Shown one piece after another: positions 1 through 6,035 of a stretch of DNA of 10,993 nt. The stretch is from Schwartzia sp. (in: firmicutes) (GTDB lineage Bacteria; Bacillota; Negativicutes; Selenomonadales; Selenomonadaceae). Each line of letters begins with the position of its first letter. Position 1 is the first letter of the stretch. The notes beneath the pieces are model-generated. The model did not search any database. It was not told the DNA's origin and saw nothing but the letters and a program-made list of their open reading frames with translations. The stretch lies in NCBI GenBank assembly GCA_024691625.1, contig JAILNL010000018.1, positions 1-10,993 on the forward strand, given 5' to 3'. A program made the position numbers and the translations under genes.

Positions 1-585
<585 letters not shown>

Positions 586-592
586 TTATCTA

Positions 593-874
593 TTAAAGAA
601 CTGCGAGGATGTCGCTCTGGCGGATGATGAGGTAGTCAACACCGTCTACCTTTACTTCGTTGCCGGAGTATTTTGCAAAGAGGACCATATCGCCTTTTTT
701 GACTTCCATCGGAGCAACCTTTCCGCTCTCAAGGAGTTTGCCGGAACCGACAGCGACAACTTCACCCTGCTGCGGTTTCTCTTTTGCCGTGTCCGGCAGT
801 ACGATACCGCTTGCTGTCTTCATATCCTGCTCGGAAACCTTTACTACTACGCGTTCGCCTAATGGCTTAATCAT
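593..874 (-). CDS. groES: Co-chaperonin GroES (10 kDa)
   Basis: This is the heptameric lid of the GroEL chamber. The 93-residue length is normal for the family. It opens with [13 protein letters not shown], the usual first strand. The mobile loop that docks on GroEL covers about residues 15-35, with [16 protein letters not shown] at 22-37. The later motif [14 protein letters not shown] (58-71) and the C-terminal [12 protein letters not shown] complete the fold. The start at 874 has an AGGAGG ribosome-binding site nine bases upstream. It is the first gene of the groES-groEL operon, and the CIRCE element lies in its leader, so HrcA repression released by heat is expected. No unusual residue was seen. 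Confidence 0.98.
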   Translation of the reverse strand: MIKPLGERVVVKVSEQDMKTASGIVLPDTAKEKPQQGEVVAVGSGKLLESGKVAPMEVKKGDMVLFAKYSGNEVKVDGVDYLIIRQSDILAVL

Positions 875-911
875 GTTTATCTTCCTCCTATGTTTGATTT
901 CATCTTCTTTG

Positions 912-938
912 TTAGCACTCCATATAGTTGAGTGATAA
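912..938 (-). promoter_or_regulatory. CIRCE operator (HrcA binding site) in the groESL leader
   Basis: On the plus strand the sequence is TTAGCACTC, nine spacer bases (CATATAGTT), then GAGTGATAA. The CIRCE consensus is TTAGCACTC-N9-GAGTGCTAA, so the spacing is exact and only one base in one arm differs. It begins a few bases after the expected transcription start (about 943), the usual place for HrcA to block groESL transcription. The hrcA gene is not in this window. Confidence 0.96.
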
Positions 939-949
939 TCACAAGTCTT

Positions 950-978
950 ATAATATTCATTTCAAGTCAAAAAATCAA
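950..978 (-). promoter_or_regulatory. SigA-type promoter of groES-groEL
   Basis: Read on the minus strand, there is a -35 box TTGATT (973-978), a 17-base spacer, and a -10 box TATTAT (950-955). Transcription should start near 943, placing CIRCE (912-938) at the very start of the RNA. The -35 box lies inside the left arm of the inverted repeat at 966-1000. Confidence 0.75.
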
Positions 979-1000
979 GAGTTATTTTTGATTTTTTGAC
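966..1000. repeat. Perfect 13-bp inverted repeat overlapping the groES -35 box
   Basis: GTCAAAAAATCAA (966-978) is followed by nine bases and then its exact reverse complement (988-1000). The left arm contains the groES -35 hexamer. The stem would be pure AT-rich and has no GC core or proper T-tract toward groES, so an operator is more likely than a terminator. Each arm resembles the ctsR operator core GTCAAATGGTCAA (10 of 13 bases identical), so CtsR or another stress regulator is a candidate ligand. That assignment is inference. Confidence 0.6.
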
Positions 1001-1042
1001 ATTTTATTTTTCCTCTGACCGAATTTCGTCTCTTTCCTCGCC

Positions 1043-1081
1043 AATAAAAGAACCCGGCAGATACCTATGCGCCTACCGGGT
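1043..1081 (-). terminator. Rho-independent terminator after ispF
   Basis: On the minus strand, starting seven bases after the ispF stop, ACCCGG and CCGGGT form a stem around an 18-base interior. TTCTTTTATT follows. It separates the ispDF unit from groESL. Confidence 0.8.
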
Positions 1082-1088
1082 CATGATT

Positions 1089-1565
1089 TCATTTCTTTTC
1101 TATTCCTGCTACAGCGTATGCCGACATTCCTTCTCCGCTTCCGGTGAAGCCGAGTTTTTCTTCGGTGGTCGCTTTGACATTTATCTGATCTTTATCAACT
1201 CCGAGAGCACCGGCGATATTGTCCCTCATAGCTTCTATATAAGGAGCAAGCTTCGGGCGCTGGGCAACAATCGTTGCGTCAATATTGCCTACCTCGTAAC
1301 CCTTTTCACGTATAAGTCCCATAGCGTGAACAAGAAGCTTCAGACTGTCCGCGCCCTCAAACCGCGGGTCCGTATCGGGAAAATGTTTGCCGATATCGCC
1401 AAGCGCTGCCGCACCCAAGAGCGCGTCCGTAATTGCGTGGAGCAGCACGTCAGCGTCCGAATGTCCCAGGAGGCCTTTTTCATAGGGTACATCGACGCCG
1501 CCAAGTATCAGCTTTCGTCCTTCCACCAGACGGTGCACGTCATATCCCATGCCAAAACGTGTCAT
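1089..1565 (-). CDS. ispF: 2-C-methyl-D-erythritol 2,4-cyclodiphosphate synthase
   Basis: This cytoplasmic enzyme of the non-mevalonate (MEP) isoprenoid pathway cyclises CDP-methylerythritol 2-phosphate to MEcPP with loss of CMP. The length of 158 residues is normal. The metal ligands are visible as GYDVHRL (Asp9, His11) and His43 in [17 protein letters not shown] (35-51). The motif [12 protein letters not shown] follows the family pattern, as does the C-terminal [16 protein letters not shown], which lines the CMP site. Its ATG (1565) shares one base with the ispD stop codon (TGATG), so the two are translationally coupled. IspD makes the CDP-methylerythritol that IspE phosphorylates to give the IspF substrate; ispE is not in the window. 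The gene is followed by a terminator. Confidence 0.97.
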   Translation of the reverse strand: MTRFGMGYDVHRLVEGRKLILGGVDVPYEKGLLGHSDADVLLHAITDALLGAAALGDIGKHFPDTDPRFEGADSLKLLVHAMGLIREKGYEVGNIDATIVAQRPKLAPYIEAMRDNIAGALGVDKDQINVKATTEEKLGFTGSGEGMSAYAVAGIEKK

Positions 1566-2341
1566 CAGAATTTACCTTCCTTCCATTTTCTCTTGAATTC
1601 TTCCGCTTTTTCGGAAACAAAATCCACAGCAGCATCGATTCCTTTTTTTGCCGAATCGAGGGCATCGCTGCCGAGGAAGGCTTCTGCTATCAGGAGGTCC
1701 TCAGGAGTCGTGATTTTTATGTTTCTGTAGTCGCTCATAACTACTTCCACCAGATGTCCCGCACGCTCTACCAGGCTTGCATCATCTGTTCCCTTGAAAC
1801 CGTCCTCGAATGCTTTTTTATATGCTTCCTGCAATATATCCTTCTTAAAGCCCTGAGGAGTCTGTATTTCCCAAAGGGAAGCGCGCTCCGGAGTGCGTTT
1901 TACTATGCCCCCTGCGTCCACAACCTTTATTGTATTTTTTGCCGGAACGGCAGCAATAGCCGCTCCGTTCTTTTCAGCGGCCTCTATGACCTTTTCTATG
2001 GTTTCCTTGCTGACCATAGGACGTGCGGCATCATGCACGAGCACGATATCCGCTTCAAAGCTCACGGCTCTGAGTCCGTTTGCTACAGAATCCTGTCGTT
2101 CGGCACCTCCTGCCACAACGGCAAAAGGTTTGATATCCGGAACGTGTTCAAGGAGCTTTCGGGTATTTTCCACTTCATCTGCCCCGACTGCTACTATGAT
2201 TTCACTTACTTTGCTGCACGATGACAGCTTCTGCATTGTACGCACCAGCATCGGCGTACCGAGAAGTGAGAGAAACGCTTTGTTTATTCCCGCATTCATG
2301 CGTTTTCCCTGCCCTGCGGCAGGCACTACAACTGAGACCAT
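1565..2341 (-). CDS. ispD: 2-C-methyl-D-erythritol 4-phosphate cytidylyltransferase
   Basis: This enzyme transfers CMP from CTP to methylerythritol 4-phosphate in the MEP pathway. Visible motifs are the nucleotide-binding [10 protein letters not shown] (6-15, Arg14), Lys21 (here in an NKAF context where PKQ/PKA is usual), GGAERQDSV (78-86), HDAARP (103-108), TPQGF (161-165), TDDAS (185-189) and TTPEDL (211-216). I chose the ATG at 2341 because AAGGAGG sits seven bases before it; an upstream TTG at 2359 would put the ribosome-binding site inside the gene. The protein has 258 residues, longer than the roughly 230-residue norm, because of a charged amphipathic tail after about residue 224 (rich in Ala, Lys and Glu). 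A strong terminator ends just before the ribosome-binding site, so expression needs read-through from upstream or an internal promoter. Confidence 0.96.
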   Translation of the reverse strand: MVSVVVPAAGQGKRMNAGINKAFLSLLGTPMLVRTMQKLSSCSKVSEIIVAVGADEVENTRKLLEHVPDIKPFAVVAGGAERQDSVANGLRAVSFEADIVLVHDAARPMVSKETIEKVIEAAEKNGAAIAAVPAKNTIKVVDAGGIVKRTPERASLWEIQTPQGFKKDILQEAYKKAFEDGFKGTDDASLVERAGHLVEVVMSDYRNIKITTPEDLLIAEAFLGSDALDSAKKGIDAAVDFVSEKAEEFKRKWKEGKF

Positions 2342-2357
2342 GTTTTGTCCTCCTTCC

Positions 2358-2390
2358 AAAAAAGGAGCAGAAATACTTTCTGCTCCTTTT
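2358..2390 (-). terminator. Strong hairpin terminator between the PIN-TRAM gene and ispD
   Basis: AAAGGAGCAGAAA (2361-2373) and its exact complement (2377-2389) form a 13-bp stem with a three-base loop. On the minus strand a run of T follows, ending directly at the ispD Shine-Dalgarno sequence. This leaves no room for a promoter before ispD. It can act as a partial terminator or attenuator for ispDF. Confidence 0.85.
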
Positions 2391-2398
2391 CTTTTCCG

Positions 2399-3586
2399 TT
2401 ATTTCCTCGGTCGCGCAAAAATCATACGTCCTGCTGCTGTCTGCAGCACAGACGTAACCTCTACGTCGATGGTCGAGTTAATGTAGCGGTGTCCGCCCTC
2501 GATGACAATCATAGTGCCGTCGTCGAGGTAAGCAACGCCCTGTCCCTGTTCTTTACCGTCTTTTACAATCGTAACCTGCATGGATTCTCCCGGTATAACC
2601 ACCGGTTTTACGGCGTTGGCCAGCTCATTGATGTTGAGCACGGGAACTCCGCACAGCTGAGATACTTTGTTGAGATTGTAATCGTTTGTGATGATTTTAC
2701 CTCCGACGAGCTGTCCGAGGCGTACGAGTTTTGAGTCTACCTCTGTGATATCCTCAAAATCCTGATTCGTCACTTCAACCTTCATTTTCGATTCTGTACG
2801 GATTTTCTGCAGAATGTCCAGTCCGCGGCGTCCGCGCGTGCGTTTAAGAACGTCCGAAGAGTCCGCTATGTGCTGAAGTTCCTCCAGTACAAACACAGGA
2901 ATCAAAAGAGTCCCTTCGAGGAAATCAGTCTGAATAATGTCCGCAATGCGTCCGTCAATGATTACGCTGGTATCCAAAAGCTTGTAGCCTTTGTCTGCCT
3001 GCAGTGCAGCCGTTGGAAAAGCCTGTGCCGGAAATGCTGCCGGCTGAAGCTCTGCAGCAGCCTCCTGCTGTGCCTGACGTTCGCGGAGTTTAGCGATATC
3101 CCGTATAAGACGCGGGATAAAGTCGAACATCGCCGTGAAGTCCTCGCGTTTTTTCATCGTGATACGAATACCAAGATAACCGAATACAATGCTGAATACG
3201 ATTGGAATATAATTGCCTACAATAGGGAGATGCGAAAACGCCGACCCCAAAAGAGCTGCTAGAATAAGTCCGATAGCCAGTCCGACTGCACCTGCGATGA
3301 CATCATGAATAGGCATCTTGTTGAGCTGTGCTTCCACCCATGCTGTAAAGCGTGTGAGCTTTTTGATGAAATACGGAGCCAGAATAAGGCCTATGATAAC
3401 ACCGAGAATTGCACCGATTAGTACGCAGACCAGCGTCGCCAATGTCATTTTGAAGATTCCCATGTCCATCTTCAAAATTTCCGTGCTGATGAAAAGCGTG
3501 AGTACTGGACTGGCAAGCTGCATAAGCGCACCGCCGGCAAGTGCCATGAATGCGGCAATGAAAAAACGCAGTATCTTATCAAGCAT
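2399..3586 (-). CDS. yacL: YacL-family membrane protein with PIN and TRAM domains
   Basis: This is a membrane-anchored protein with a PIN nuclease-type domain and a C-terminal TRAM RNA-binding domain. The exact substrate of the family is not established, to my knowledge. From the ATG at 3586 (395 residues) I see four hydrophobic segments at about 5-36, 45-74, 94-116 and 122-142. A charged, then Ala/Gln/Pro-rich linker follows (about 145-200). The PIN domain starts at YKLLDTSVIIDGRI (201-214), with putative metal-binding acids Asp205, Glu235/236, Asp284 and Asp302. TRAM covers about 335-395. I prefer 3586 over the GTG at 3595 because that GTG lies inside the GGGAGGTG ribosome-binding site, which is eight bases from the ATG. 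The order radA-(disA)-yacL-ispD-ispF matches Bacillus, but disA is missing here. A promoter lies at 3618-3644 and a terminator after the stop. Confidence 0.9.
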   Translation of the reverse strand: MLDKILRFFIAAFMALAGGALMQLASPVLTLFISTEILKMDMGIFKMTLATLVCVLIGAILGVIIGLILAPYFIKKLTRFTAWVEAQLNKMPIHDVIAGAVGLAIGLILAALLGSAFSHLPIVGNYIPIVFSIVFGYLGIRITMKKREDFTAMFDFIPRLIRDIAKLRERQAQQEAAAELQPAAFPAQAFPTAALQADKGYKLLDTSVIIDGRIADIIQTDFLEGTLLIPVFVLEELQHIADSSDVLKRTRGRRGLDILQKIRTESKMKVEVTNQDFEDITEVDSKLVRLGQLVGGKIITNDYNLNKVSQLCGVPVLNINELANAVKPVVIPGESMQVTIVKDGKEQGQGVAYLDDGTMIVIEGGHRYINSTIDVEVTSVLQTAAGRMIFARPRK

Positions 3587-3617
3587 AAATTTCACCTCCC
3601 TTCATCTATAAATATAG

Positions 3618-3644
3618 ATTATACTTTCTGTCCTTCCCTGTCAA
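3618..3644 (-). promoter_or_regulatory. Promoter of the PIN-TRAM gene with consensus boxes and 15-base spacer
   Basis: On the minus strand, a perfect TTGACA (3639-3644) and a perfect TATAAT (3618-3623) are separated by 15 bases instead of the optimal 17. Transcription would start near 3611. The leader then contains a small inverted repeat (TCTATA-AA-TATAGA, 3605-3618) and the GGAGG ribosome-binding site. Confidence 0.7.
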
Positions 3645-3798
3645 TCGGGCATTGGAGAAAACTCTCAGAAAAATTAAAAAATCTATCGAAATTTTTTCTT
3701 TTCGTAATTTCTGCAATGTCCTCTGACCACAGACTGAAAGAAAAATCTGTCCCGGGATATGTCCACAACAGACAGACTATACCATGGTTTTCTGAAAA
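3645..3798. other. Intergenic AT-rich stretch, nothing recognised
   Basis: This lies between the yacL promoter and the terminator at 3799-3845. It holds only low-complexity A/T runs. The open frame running through it on the minus strand (3619-3927) crosses the terminator hairpin, has no ribosome-binding site, and looks like chance. Confidence 0.5.
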
Positions 3799-3845
3799 TA
3801 AAAAAGAAACGCAGGCAGATTCATAAAACCTACCTGCGTTTTTTA
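3799..3845. terminator. Bidirectional hairpin terminator of the cryptic transcription unit
   Basis: AAACGCAGGCAG (3807-3818) pairs with CTACCTGCGTTT (3830-3841), a 12-bp stem with one wobble and an 11-base loop. T-rich runs flank it on both strands (minus strand TTTCTTTTTTATTTT, plus strand GTTTTTTATC). It lies 13 bases after the stop codon of the small ORF at 3858-3899, which supports minus-strand transcription coming from the promoters at 4388-4452. Confidence 0.85.
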
Positions 3846-3857
3846 TCATCTTTTTTC

Positions 3858-3899
3858 TTAAAGGCGGGATCCGTTTCCTGAACGGACACCGCCATACAT
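3858..3899 (-). CDS. Candidate 13-residue peptide MYGGVRSGNGSRL
   Basis: I do not recognise this peptide. An AGGAGG ribosome-binding site (3907-3912) stands exactly seven bases before the ATG at 3899, the best initiation signal in this 900-base gap. The reading frame ends in TAA at 3858, just before the terminator. The peptide is Gly/Ser/Arg-rich with no membrane or signal segment. Its codons overlap a stable hairpin (3863-3893; GGCGG pairs with CCGCC and TCCGTT with AACGGA), which could hinder translation or mark a structured RNA. The same frame stays open upstream to 4033 and could begin at the ATG at 4004, giving 48 residues with a charged helix-like start (MPEEEAERKQ), but that ATG has no properly spaced ribosome-binding site. 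It may equally be the 3' end of a decayed gene. No function is proposed. Confidence 0.3.
   Translation of the reverse strand: MYGGVRSGNGSRL
3863..3893 (-). repeat. Stable GC-rich hairpin within the small ORF
   Basis: GGCGG (3863-3867) pairs with CCGCC (3889-3893), and TCCGTT (3870-3875) with AACGGA (3881-3886), around a five-base loop. On the minus strand there is one mismatch and one wobble. TTTAAG follows on the minus strand, so it could be a weak terminator ahead of the main one, or a structural RNA element. Confidence 0.55.
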
Positions 3900-4380
3900 G
3901 CCTCGACCTCCTGTTAGGTTCCTGCATGCATGCACGAGTTCATTCACGAGAATCTGCCGTGCTAAAAGTCTGTTTTGCTTCCGCTCCGCTTCTTCCTCGG
4001 GCATCCCCTGCGGATTTGCTTGCGTGCCTCAGCAGTAATATAACAAATATTTCCGCTCTACAGTTTCGAAGAGATTTACAGGGAACTGTTTTTCTTCTGC
4101 CTGTCACACGCTTCGACGGTTCGGATAAAACAACCCGGACTTTTCCTTTCGTATTCGGAAATCATCTCCAATTCAACGTTCTCTGCATTATCGACTGAAA
4201 CATACTCCGTATGTTTCCTGCGGCATCCTCAGCCCTTCTTTAACCTCTTTTGCTGAGTACTTCAAAAAACAACTCTAAGATTGCCGCGATCTTACCCGTG
4301 TCATGCATATAGGGCAAATGATCTGTCACTGTTATGCAGCAAACATTCACCTCCTCAGTGCCATATAGAAAACTGTTCGG
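3900..4380 (-). pseudogene. Transcribed coding-like stretch with broken frames, possibly a decayed gene or an unknown RNA
   Basis: This stretch follows two good promoters and ends in a terminator. Its composition resembles the neighbouring genes more than the AT-rich spacers. No single frame spans it. A frame open from GTG at 4350 to TAA at 4240 reads ...DHLPYMHDTGKIAAILELFF...; here the GTG lies within a GAGGAGGTG ribosome-binding sequence. The ATG at 4346, three bases after GGAGG, gives only MFAA. A second frame is open from 4228 to 4076 (...ENVELEMISEYERKSPG...). A third (4033-3858) ends in the small ORF described separately. Shifting frames could indicate a frameshifted, decaying gene. 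A perfect 9-bp hairpin (4197-4217, GAAACATAC and GTATGTTTC around TCC) could instead indicate structured RNA. I recognise no family. Confidence 0.3.
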
Positions 4381-4387
4381 CGATTAC

Positions 4388-4416
4388 ATTATAGCATATA
4401 TGACCGAGCATGTAAA
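4388..4416 (-). promoter_or_regulatory. Strong extended -10 promoter (P2) of the cryptic unit
   Basis: On the minus strand, TTTACA (4411-4416), 17 bases, then TATAAT (4388-4393), preceded by TGC, which forms an extended -10. Transcription would start near 4381, about 30 bases before the GAGGAGG sequence at 4350-4356. The -35 box overlaps the dyad at 4413-4429. Confidence 0.8.
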
Positions 4417-4429
4417 ATTATTAATTTTA
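4413..4429. promoter_or_regulatory. Perfect 17-bp AT dyad between tandem promoters, candidate operator
   Basis: TAAAATTA-T-TAATTTTA is an exact 8-1-8 palindrome. It covers the -10 box of P1 and part of the -35 box of P2, so a bound repressor could block both. The odd-length dyad recalls the architecture of Fur/PerR-type boxes, but the bases do not match either consensus, so the ligand is unknown. Confidence 0.5.
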
Positions 4430-4452
4430 TCATTAATATCAGTGAGCGTCAA
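4424..4452 (-). promoter_or_regulatory. Upstream promoter (P1) of the cryptic unit
   Basis: On the minus strand, TTGACG (4447-4452), 17 bases, then TAAAAT (4424-4429), 36 bases upstream of P2. It lies soon after the radA stop codon. I found no GC-rich terminator after radA, so read-through from radA into this unit is also possible. Confidence 0.55.
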
Positions 4453-4494
4453 TGAATTTCATTTATTTTCGTTAAAATTATGCATATTTTTTCA

Positions 4495-5874
4495 TTACTT
4501 TGGGAGCGCAAGCTTCAGCGCGTCCCCCACAAATGCTGCCGAAAGCACTTTAATTCCAAGGGATTTTTCGTCAATCTGTCTCGCGTTTTTCTCCGGAATA
4601 ACAGCAGTTTTGAATCCCAGACGTGCTGCTTCCCTAAGCCGCTGCTCCGCCTGGCTGACGGCACGTACTTCTCCTGAAAGTCCAACCTCGCCGAAAACAA
4701 TCATTTTGTCCCGCGGCACCCGGTTGGCAAAGCTTGATGCCATGGCTATGCATAGCGCGAGATCCGCTGCAGGCTCGTCTATTTTTATTCCGCCTGCGGC
4801 TTTCACGTATACGTCACAATTTCCGACTGCCAGATGCACTCTTTTCTCCAGTACAGCCAACAAAAGCTGAAGCCTTTTTATATCCACGGCATCTGAGGTA
4901 CGGCGCGGCGGCAGATACGGTGTGTTCGCCACCAGTGCCTGCAGCTCAACAAGAAGCGGACGTGTCCCTTCAACAGTGGGTACGATAACAGTCCCCGGAT
5001 CAGCCCCAAGGTCTGACAGAAAGAGCTTCGACGCATCAGGAACATCTTCAAGTCCTGTATCCCGCATTTCAAACAAACCCAGCTCATTTGTACTTCCGAA
5101 GCGGTTCTTCACAGCGCGCAGGACACGATATTCAGCATTTTTCTCTCCTTCAAAGAAAAGAACTGTATCTACTATGTGCTCAAGAACACGCGGCCCGGCA
5201 AGGCCTCCATCCTTTGTTACATGTCCTATGATGAATGCGGCTATGCCTGCGGTTTTTGCGATTCTGAGCAGCTCCACGCTTGATTCCCTTACCTGACTTA
5301 CACTTCCCGGGGCACTTTCGATATCAGGACGATATATTGTCTGTATGGAGTCTATTACCAGAAGCTCAGGTGCTATGTTTTCTATGTGGCGGGCAATAGT
5401 GTCGAGGTTGGTTTCACTCACAACGTAAAGAGTTTCTGCCAATGCACCGAGACGGTCTGCTCTCATTCGTACCTGTCTTGTACTTTCTTCGCCTGTAACA
5501 TACAGTACCTTTCGTCCCTGTTTTGCTACGTCCGAACAAACACGAAGGGTAAGACTTGATTTGCCTACTCCCGGATCGCCTGCAATGAGTACCATGGAGC
5601 CGGGAATAACTCCGCCGCCAAGCACACGGTCAAGTTCATCTGAGCCTGTCCTGTAACGCGGCAAATCATCAGTCTCAACGTCAGCAATCCTTTGCGGCGG
5701 TGCCGCATCGGAAAGCCCCAGTGAAAGGCCCTTGCTTTCCTTTGCAGGAGCAACCTTTTCCTCTGCCATAGTATTCCACGCGCCACAGCCCGGGCAGCGT
5801 CCAAGCCATTTTGCGGAGTCATATCCGCATTCCTGGCATACATACATCGTTTTTGATTTTGCCTTTGCTTTCAC
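4495..5874 (-). CDS. radA: DNA repair protein RadA
   Basis: RadA is a RecA-like, DnaB-type ATPase that drives branch migration of recombination intermediates and helps process stalled forks. From the chosen start it has 459 residues. Domains in order: a zinc finger with Cys13, Cys16, Cys27 and Cys30; a RecA core with Walker A GDPGVGKS (99-106) and Walker B LLVIDS (171-176); the RadA signature KNRFG (256-260); and a C-terminal Lon-protease-like domain containing GGIKIDEPAADLALCIAMAS. I chose the GTG at 5874 because AGAGGGGG lies six bases before it. The longer version from a GTG at 5901 starts inside the terminator hairpin and has no ribosome-binding site. The gene lies 161 bases after clpC, behind a terminator, so it must be read through or use a promoter I cannot see. 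Confidence 0.97.
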   Translation of the reverse strand: MKAKAKSKTMYVCQECGYDSAKWLGRCPGCGAWNTMAEEKVAPAKESKGLSLGLSDAAPPQRIADVETDDLPRYRTGSDELDRVLGGGVIPGSMVLIAGDPGVGKSSLTLRVCSDVAKQGRKVLYVTGEESTRQVRMRADRLGALAETLYVVSETNLDTIARHIENIAPELLVIDSIQTIYRPDIESAPGSVSQVRESSVELLRIAKTAGIAAFIIGHVTKDGGLAGPRVLEHIVDTVLFFEGEKNAEYRVLRAVKNRFGSTNELGLFEMRDTGLEDVPDASKLFLSDLGADPGTVIVPTVEGTRPLLVELQALVANTPYLPPRRTSDAVDIKRLQLLLAVLEKRVHLAVGNCDVYVKAAGGIKIDEPAADLALCIAMASSFANRVPRDKMIVFGEVGLSGEVRAVSQAEQRLREAARLGFKTAVIPEKNARQIDEKSLGIKVLSAAFVGDALKLALPK

Positions 5875-5892
5875 TTTATTCCCCCTCTTACG

Positions 5893-5925
5893 AAAAAACA
5901 CGGATGAATATACTTCACCCGTGTT
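5893..5925 (-). terminator. Hairpin terminator upstream of radA, after clpC
   Basis: AACACGGATGAA (5897-5908) pairs with TTCACCCGTGTT (5914-5925) around a five-base loop, with one wobble on the minus strand. TTTTTT follows on the minus strand, about seven bases before the radA ribosome-binding site. It should end most transcripts of the ctsR-clpC operon. Confidence 0.85.
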
Positions 5926-5963
5926 CTTTTCATTTTCTCAAAAGCCGCACACACCAGCGGAAA

Positions 5964-5978
5964 AGCCATACTATGGCT
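5964..5978 (-). repeat. Short hairpin after clpC
   Basis: AGCCATA-C-TATGGCT is an exact odd palindrome, which can fold as a six-base-pair hairpin with a three-base loop. On the minus strand TTTTCC follows, so it may be a weak first terminator between clpC and the stronger one at 5893-5925. The rest of 5926-6035 shows nothing else. Confidence 0.45.
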
Positions 5979-6035
5979 ACGCCGAAGTTAAGAAAGAAAT
6001 TTTTCAGCCTGCGAACCGTGCTCTGCTCCGCCAGC

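Noticed and set aside
966..1000. AT-rich inverted repeat as a terminator of ispF
   Set aside because: A better GC-rich terminator already follows ispF (1043-1081), and the repeat has no GC core and sits on the groES -35 box.
996..1730. 244-codon open frame on the plus strand
   Set aside because: It lies antisense to ispF and ispD, whose motifs are intact; it is a shadow frame.
1433..2224. 263-codon open frame on the plus strand
   Set aside because: Antisense to ispD; no family features and an odd Cys/Phe/Tyr-rich composition.
3619..3927. 102-codon minus-strand frame
   Set aside because: It runs straight through the strong terminator at 3799-3845 and the yacL upstream region, with no ribosome-binding site.
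4085..4150. GGAAAAGTCCGGG on the minus strand, resembling the conserved GGAAAGTCCGGGC of RNase P RNA
   Set aside because: The match is partial, lies too far from the 5' end of the transcript, and the other conserved RNase P regions are not found.
3926..4198. 90-codon plus-strand frame in the gap between radA and yacL
   Set aside because: No ribosome-binding site and no plus-strand promoter, while promoters and small-ORF signals here point to the minus strand. It cannot be fully excluded.
4332..4346. ATG-TTT-GCT-GCA-TAA resembling the end of a tmRNA tag
   Set aside because: A stop codon directly precedes it in frame, and no tRNA-like ends or GGTTTCGAC motif fit the region.
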